The translations under genes were made by a program, and so were the position numbers. A stretch of DNA of 9,003 nucleotides, taken from the NCBI GenBank assembly GCA_023414155.1, contig JAEZOG010000092.1:1-9003 (forward strand). The letters are read 5' to 3'. This stretch comes from Cyanobacteria bacterium OH_CFB_184. GTDB lineage: Bacteria > Cyanobacteriota > Vampirovibrionia > Gastranaerophilales > Gastranaerophilaceae. Numbering within the stretch: the first letter of the stretch is position 1; each line of letters starts with the position of its first letter. The notes under the pieces are model-generated. The model was not told where the DNA came from and searched no databases. It saw only the letters and a program-made list of their open reading frames with translations. Positions 6,090 through 9,003 of the stretch are shown here, one piece after another.

Positions 6090-7385
6090 CTAAACTCTTC
6101 CATTGTTGGAATCTCCATCTTGTAATCTATGAGCTTTCTTACCTGTTTCTTTTTCCCATCTTGCGATTATTATGTCGCAGTAATCAGGCGATATTTCGAT
6201 TAATCTTGCTTTACGCTTTGTTCTTTCTGCAGCAATTAAGGTACTGCCGGAACCGCCAAAACAATCAAGAACAATTTCATTTAAGCTTGAACAGTCAAGT
6301 AGGCAGTCCATTAGCATTGCAACGGGTTTAACGGTTGGATGTAGTTTAGTGAGATCTTTGCACTGTTTGTTTTGTGCGTGCATTCCTTTGTATTCCCAAA
6401 CGTTTGTTCTGTATCTGCCGTTTTTGCCAAGTTCAATGTTGTTTGTATATTTACCTGAGCCGTTTTTGAATATGAAACAGAATTCATGTTGAGACCTGTA
6501 TAGTGATCCCATACCTCCGGTTCCTTTATCCCAGACACATATGTTTTTGAGTTCCGTATAGGCTGCAAGCCCAGCCATATTTATTTCAAGAACATGTCTC
6601 CAGTCCATAAAATGGAAATGTATAGATCCATCTTTAGAAAACTGTGCTAGGTTTCTAAAGATGTTTTCAAGGAAGGTTGAGAACTCTTGTTCGCTCATTT
6701 CTCCTGAAGCCATCTTAAATTCCGGATGTTGCTTAGTGGTTACATTGTTTGCTATTTTAACGTTATATGGCGGGTCGGTGATGACAGTATCAGCCTTTTC
6801 CAGATTTAGAAGTGTTTGATAGCTATTTACTTCAAGTGAATTCCCGCAGAATAGTTTATGCTTGCCTAACTGCCACAGCTCACCTGGATTGACTCTTTTT
6901 TCTATTTTTAAATCCTGTAAAGGATCATCGGTATCTTCTTCCTTTTGTTCTTCTTCTACCAGAGGAGTGAACAAAAGATTATCAATTTCTATCGATGAGA
7001 AACCCAACAAGTCAGGCTCTAAGTCTAAAACTTCTATTGAAAGAAGGTCTTTAATCTCAAGGGTAAGGTTAGGAATATTCCATTCTGAGCTTTCTGCAAT
7101 TTTGTTATCGGCAATCGCGAAGGCTCGTTTCTCCTCATCAGAAAGATGTGAGACCTCGATGGTAGGGACTGTTTCCAGTCCCAGGGATTTTGCAGCAAGG
7201 TATCTTCCGTTACCACTAATTATCTTGTTGTCTGTGTCAATAACAATCGGGACAAGAAACCCGTATTTATTGATTATTTTAGCTAATCTTTGAACTTGTG
7301 TCTTCGGATGTTTTCTAAGTTCTTTTGCTACGACATCTATTAGATCAATAGCCTTGTAAGTGATGTCAATAGTTGGCTTTGTCAT
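6090..7385 (-). CDS. ParB-domain DNA methyltransferase (N6-adenine or N4-cytosine, beta-type)
   Basis: A 431-aa two-part enzyme. Residues about 8-110 form a ParB/sulfiredoxin-like N-terminal domain with ISGNGRYLAAKSLGL (56-70). An acidic linker (about 143-160) joins it to an AdoMet-dependent methyltransferase. The catalytic motif IV DPPY is at 204-207. The AdoMet-binding motif FGGSG is at 376-380, followed by the acidic IEISPDYCD (396-404), and HPTVKP is at 349-354. The order IV before I is that of the beta group, which methylates exocyclic amino groups of adenine or cytosine in DNA. DPPY favours N6-adenine. No partner restriction endonuclease is adjacent, so this is an orphan enzyme of the kind often carried by phages and integrative elements for self-protection or regulation. 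AGGAG lies 7 bases before the ATG, inside the preceding small gene, whose stop is 2 bases upstream. All key motifs are intact. Confidence 0.93.
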   Translation of the reverse strand: MTKPTIDITYKAIDLIDVVAKELRKHPKTQVQRLAKIINKYGFLVPIVIDTDNKIISGNGRYLAAKSLGLETVPTIEVSHLSDEEKRAFAIADNKIAESSEWNIPNLTLEIKDLLSIEVLDLEPDLLGFSSIEIDNLLFTPLVEEEQKEEDTDDPLQDLKIEKRVNPGELWQLGKHKLFCGNSLEVNSYQTLLNLEKADTVITDPPYNVKIANNVTTKQHPEFKMASGEMSEQEFSTFLENIFRNLAQFSKDGSIHFHFMDWRHVLEINMAGLAAYTELKNICVWDKGTGGMGSLYRSQHEFCFIFKNGSGKYTNNIELGKNGRYRTNVWEYKGMHAQNKQCKDLTKLHPTVKPVAMLMDCLLDCSSLNEIVLDCFGGSGSTLIAAERTKRKARLIEISPDYCDIIIARWEKETGKKAHRLQDGDSNNGRV

Positions 7386-7387
7386 TT

Positions 7388-7549
7388 TTAGACTCCTTCT
7401 TCTTGATTTTCTTTTAGTACAGCTTTAAGCTTTGCAGTAATTTCTGTTACTGCGGTGAGTTTGTTAAATTCTTCCTGACGTTTTTTTGCCTCGAGGTTCG
7501 ACTGTTGTTGAACGAATAACTCTAGCAGTAGTTTGAAGGTTACCTTCAT
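7388..7549 (-). CDS. Small 53-aa charged helical protein upstream of the methyltransferase
   Basis: The frame starts with ATG at 7549, preceded by AAAGGA at a spacing of 7, and ends with TAA at 7388. It reads MKVTFKLLLELFVQQQ, then a charged stretch (AKKRQEEFNK, 21-30), and ends KENQEEGV. It is predicted to be almost entirely helical and amphipathic, perhaps a coiled coil. I do not recognise the family. It ends 2 bases before the methyltransferase ATG and carries that gene's Shine-Dalgarno, so translation of the two is likely coupled. It may be a real small partner protein or mainly a translation-coupling ORF. The good start site and clean protein-like composition favour a real gene. Confidence 0.65.
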   Translation of the reverse strand: MKVTFKLLLELFVQQQSNLEAKKRQEEFNKLTAVTEITAKLKAVLKENQEEGV

Positions 7550-7577
7550 TTTTTGATCCTTTCGTTTGTCTATTCGC

Positions 7578-7814
7578 TTTAATATAAGTTTTGCTGATAG
7601 ACCTCTCTTTTTTTTAATTTTTTAGTTTTTGCTTGCGTATAAATTAATGTAAGTTTTGATTACTTGCCTTGGAATCAAGATTTAAAACTGACAAATTTTT
7701 GTTTCGTTTTTCCTGCACGATTTAATATAAGGTGAGGTTAGCAACTCTTAGGTAATCCCAAGCTAGATGTTTGAATTTAAGAATCATCTTTTACCTTTCA
7801 TTCTTTAATATAAG
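7578..7814. repeat. Recurring 11-mer TTTAATATAAG (three exact copies, one variant)
   Basis: Exact copies lie at 7578-7588, 7721-7731 and 7804-7814, with a variant ATTAATGTAAG at 7643-7653. All are in the same orientation and spaced 65, 78 and 83 bases apart. On the minus strand each reads CTTATATTAAA. The rightmost copy forms the -10 of the predicted methyltransferase operon promoter; for the copy at 7721 I checked no matching -35 was found. The first two copies share a longer TAAGTTTTG flank. They could be regulator-binding sites, extra promoters or remnants of a duplicated leader. The stretch 7550-7976 holds these repeats, a 21-codon ORF and two promoters, but no longer gene. Confidence 0.5.
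7722..7787 (-). CDS. Candidate 21-aa leader peptide of the methyltransferase operon
   Basis: ATG at 7787 has GAAAGG about 6 bases upstream. The frame reads MILKFKHLAWDYLRVANLTL plus Tyr and stops at TAA (7722-7724) inside one of the 11-mer repeats. It begins about 13 bases after the predicted transcription start of the operon. It may be a leader peptide or a small protein, or a chance frame. The good ribosome binding site and first position in the transcript are the support. Confidence 0.3.
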   Translation of the reverse strand: MILKFKHLAWDYLRVANLTLY

Positions 7815-7835
7815 AATTGAATGTGTACTTTCCAA
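7807..7835 (-). promoter_or_regulatory. Predicted leftward promoter of the methyltransferase operon
   Basis: On the minus strand TTGGAA (7835-7830, four of six) is followed after 17 bases by TATATT (7812-7807, five of six). Transcription would start near 7800, giving an untranslated or leader-peptide region of about 250 bases before the 53-aa gene. Confidence 0.45.
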
Positions 7836-7893
7836 TAAGTCGAAAACGAAAATATAGCTTGATATTCGAAGTTACAGTTTTTCTACACTTTTT

Positions 7894-7923
7894 TTGACAC
7901 ATCTCAACACAAAGCAACTTATT
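7894..7923 (+). promoter_or_regulatory. Possible rightward promoter of the 99-aa gene
   Basis: A perfect TTGACA (7894-7899) lies upstream. At 17 to 18 bases the -10 candidates ACTTAT or CTTATT match only three of six, so the -10 is weak and the promoter may need help. Downstream AGGAG lies 9 bases before the ATG at 7977. Confidence 0.3.
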
Positions 7924-7976
7924 TATTTCTATTAGAGTTAACATACAGCTCAGTAGTTATAAAGGAGAATTGAGAT

Positions 7977-8276
7977 ATGGATAATAAACAAGTTATTAAA
8001 GAACTTCAGGCTGATTTAGAAAGTCTATCAAGAATGTTTTTTAGAGTTCTTGATAGCCTTATTGAAGATAACAAACAGCTAAAATTAAAAGCATTTAAGC
8101 CAAGTAAAGAAAGTGCAAAATTATACCTTGAATACTTAAAGTGGGAAGATGGCACCGCTAAGTCTAATTTTAGAGAAATATACAAAAATGAATTAAGTCA
8201 GATTGAAGAATGGCTAAAACTTTACTGCGAAGAAAATCATTGTGAACCTGAAGATGCACTATCAGATATAGTATAA
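7977..8276 (+). CDS. Hypothetical 99-aa charged helical protein
   Basis: I do not recognise this protein. It is predicted to be all-helical and soluble. Residues 1-40 (starting MDNKQVIKELQADLE) form an amphipathic helix, followed by a central stretch around PSKESAKLYLEYLKWEDG (42-59) and an acidic C-terminal helix with EEWLKLYCEENHCEPEDALSDIV-type composition and two cysteines (C84, C89). There is no signal peptide or membrane segment. The start has a good Shine-Dalgarno (AAAGGAG). It precedes the DUF2924-recombinase pair by 92 bases on the same strand and may belong to the same module. An accessory, antitoxin-like or regulatory role would be guesswork. Confidence 0.7.
   Translation: MDNKQVIKELQADLESLSRMFFRVLDSLIEDNKQLKLKAFKPSKESAKLYLEYLKWEDGTAKSNFREIYKNELSQIEEWLKLYCEENHCEPEDALSDIV
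8025..8056. repeat. Perfect 10-bp inverted repeat inside the 99-aa gene
   Basis: CTATCAAGAA (8025-8034) and TTCTTGATAG (8047-8056) form perfect arms around a 12-base T-rich loop, near the start of the coding region. In mRNA this makes a 10-bp hairpin, plus one possible G-U pair. It is not followed by a T-run, so it is not a typical terminator. Confidence 0.6.
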
Positions 8277-8294
8277 CTTGTGTATCTAGAACGC

Positions 8295-8349
8295 TTGTAC
8301 TGACTTGATTTAATTGAACAACAGAGTGATTAATACATTGTGAGTACAA
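8295..8349. repeat. 7-bp inverted repeat upstream of the DUF2924 gene
   Basis: TTGTACT (8295-8301) and AGTACAA (8343-8349) lie 41 bases apart in the 92-base gap between the 99-aa gene and DUF2924. They could bind a regulator, but arms this short at this distance can occur by chance. Confidence 0.25.
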
Positions 8350-8368
8350 CACTAGAAAGAATCATCTA

Positions 8369-8791
8369 ATGTTAAACAAAGTTGAAGAGCTGAAGTCTTT
8401 ATCGAAGACAGAACTTTTAATCAAATGGATTGATATATTTAAATCACCAGCACCTCAGCACTTAAATAAATCATATCTAATAAAACATATCATTTGGCAA
8501 ACGGAATATGGTGGCTTATGTCCTAATGTTCAAAAACAGATTGATAAGCTTGTTGAACAATATACGAAAACAAAAACACTGAACCCAAAAGATATAAAAA
8601 AGATTCAAAAATTTGAAGTTACTGTAGGCACAAGATTTATAAGGGAATTTAAAGGTGAGAAACATGAAGTTACCGCCTTAAGTAAAGGATTTGATTACAA
8701 CAACAAAACATACAAAAGCCTCTCGGCTATTGCAAATAAAATTACAGGTACTCGATGGAATGGGAAGAAATTCTTCGGAGTAGCTGTATGA
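8369..8791 (+). CDS. DUF2924 family protein, partner of the serine recombinase
   Basis: A 140-aa protein that matches the DUF2924 pattern. It has an N-terminal helical half (around [16 protein letters not shown], 11-26, and a [14 protein letters not shown] segment, 36-49). The C-terminal beta-rich part runs from [19 protein letters not shown] (86-104) to [22 protein letters not shown] (115-136). The final block, with [16 protein letters not shown], is the family hallmark. DUF2924 genes are very often found directly before large serine recombinases in phages and integrative elements, as here, where its TGA overlaps the recombinase ATG by 4 bases. The function is unknown; an accessory or DNA-binding role in recombination is plausible. 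The ribosome binding site is weak (AGAAAGAA). Confidence 0.9.
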   Translation: MLNKVEELKSLSKTELLIKWIDIFKSPAPQHLNKSYLIKHIIWQTEYGGLCPNVQKQIDKLVEQYTKTKTLNPKDIKKIQKFEVTVGTRFIREFKGEKHEVTALSKGFDYNNKTYKSLSAIANKITGTRWNGKKFFGVAV

Positions 8792-9003
8792 AAGAAATAA
8801 GAAAAATTATCAAATGTGCTATTTATACTAGAAAATCCACAGAAGAAGGATTAGAACAAGACTTTAACTCATTAGACGCACAAAGAGAAGCCTGCGAAAA
8901 TTATATAAAATCTCAACAGCACGAGGGGTGGGTTCTTGTTGAAAAACAATACAATGATGGCGGATTTTCTGGAGGAACACTTGAACGTCCTGCAGTCAAA
9001 GAG
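8788..9003 (+). CDS. Serine recombinase (resolvase/invertase N-terminal domain), cut by window edge
   Basis: The first 72 residues are present; the gene continues beyond the window. [20 protein letters not shown] (10-29) carries the catalytic Ser17 next to Arg15 in the typical YTRKS context. DAQREAC (30-36) follows, then [14 protein letters not shown] (55-68), which matches the conserved D-x-G-x-SG-x-x-x-x-RP region. This is the catalytic domain that cuts and rejoins DNA through a phosphoserine link. The association with DUF2924 and the [17 protein letters not shown] form suggest a large serine recombinase with downstream recombinase and zinc-ribbon domains, acting as integrase of a phage or integrative element. 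It overlaps the preceding gene by 4 bases (ATGA), so it is translationally coupled. Confidence 0.92.
   Translation, partial: MKEIRKIIKCAIYTRKSTEEGLEQDFNSLDAQREACENYIKSQQHEGWVLVEKQYNDGGFSGGTLERPAVKE

Noticed and set aside
5658..6331. Two plus-strand open frames of about 115 codons each
   Set aside because: Antisense to DUF5681 and the methyltransferase end; their Ser- and Leu/Phe-rich composition is the usual shadow pattern.
6311..6568. Open frame of 85 codons on the minus strand
   Set aside because: It lies wholly within the methyltransferase gene in another frame and has no family-like features.
6862..7293. Open frame of 143 codons on the plus strand
   Set aside because: Antisense to the ParB domain and Ser-rich from reverse-complement codon bias; no start signals.
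7605..7620. T-run as an intrinsic terminator on the plus strand
   Set aside because: No stable stem precedes it and no rightward gene lies upstream.
7644..7718. 24-codon GTG-started frame in the methyltransferase leader
   Set aside because: No ribosome binding site and a non-ATG start; its end inside a repeat copy follows from the repeat containing TTAATGTAA.

Overview
The window is AT-rich. Its right part looks like an integrated mobile element (prophage, ICE or similar). The evidence is a DUF2924 protein overlapping the start of a serine recombinase at the right edge, and a ParB-domain DNA methyltransferase followed by a DUF5681 protein. These families, and the wording of the recombinase N-terminus, recall AT-rich alphaproteobacteria and their phages or integrative elements. 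This is recognition from memory; Gram-negative is fairly safe because of the Sec-type exported proteins and family types, but the genus cannot be read from the sequence.

Layout from left to right. (1) 1-157: a possible clipped leftward gene and a good rightward promoter. (2) 158-1240: an HNH endonuclease with a possible modified-base reader domain, probably a type IV-like restriction enzyme. (3) 1250-3850: five tightly packed leftward genes that read as one operon: an XRE repressor, a large HTH-like protein of unknown function, an exported staphylococcal-nuclease-type enzyme, an exported four-cysteine protein, and an exported small protein with a PD-(D/E)XK-like pattern. (4) 3851-3999: a divergent control region. 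Two copies of a 14-bp palindrome (RGACA-N4-TGTCT) each sit directly upstream of the -10 box of one of two divergent promoters. (5) 4000-5529: an exported TPR protein of 509 aa, transcribed rightward from that control region. (6) 5579-5603: a strong two-way terminator. (7) 5624-7835: a leftward methyltransferase operon with a promoter, a long leader holding a 21-codon ORF and repeated 11-mers, a 53-aa small gene, the ParB-methyltransferase and the DUF5681 protein. (8) 7894-9003: a rightward module of a 99-aa unknown protein, DUF2924 and the recombinase, which is cut by the window edge.

How the genes may work together: the most interesting unit is regions 3-5. One XRE regulator appears to control both an operon carrying two predicted exported nucleases with a small Cys-rich partner and a divergent exported TPR protein. 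This would suit regulated handling of DNA in the periplasm or outside the cell, such as blocking incoming DNA or degrading it for food. That role is inference. The HNH enzyme and the orphan methyltransferase are further DNA-targeting functions nearby, as is common in accessory islands. No RNA genes, CRISPR arrays or complete insertion sequences were seen.
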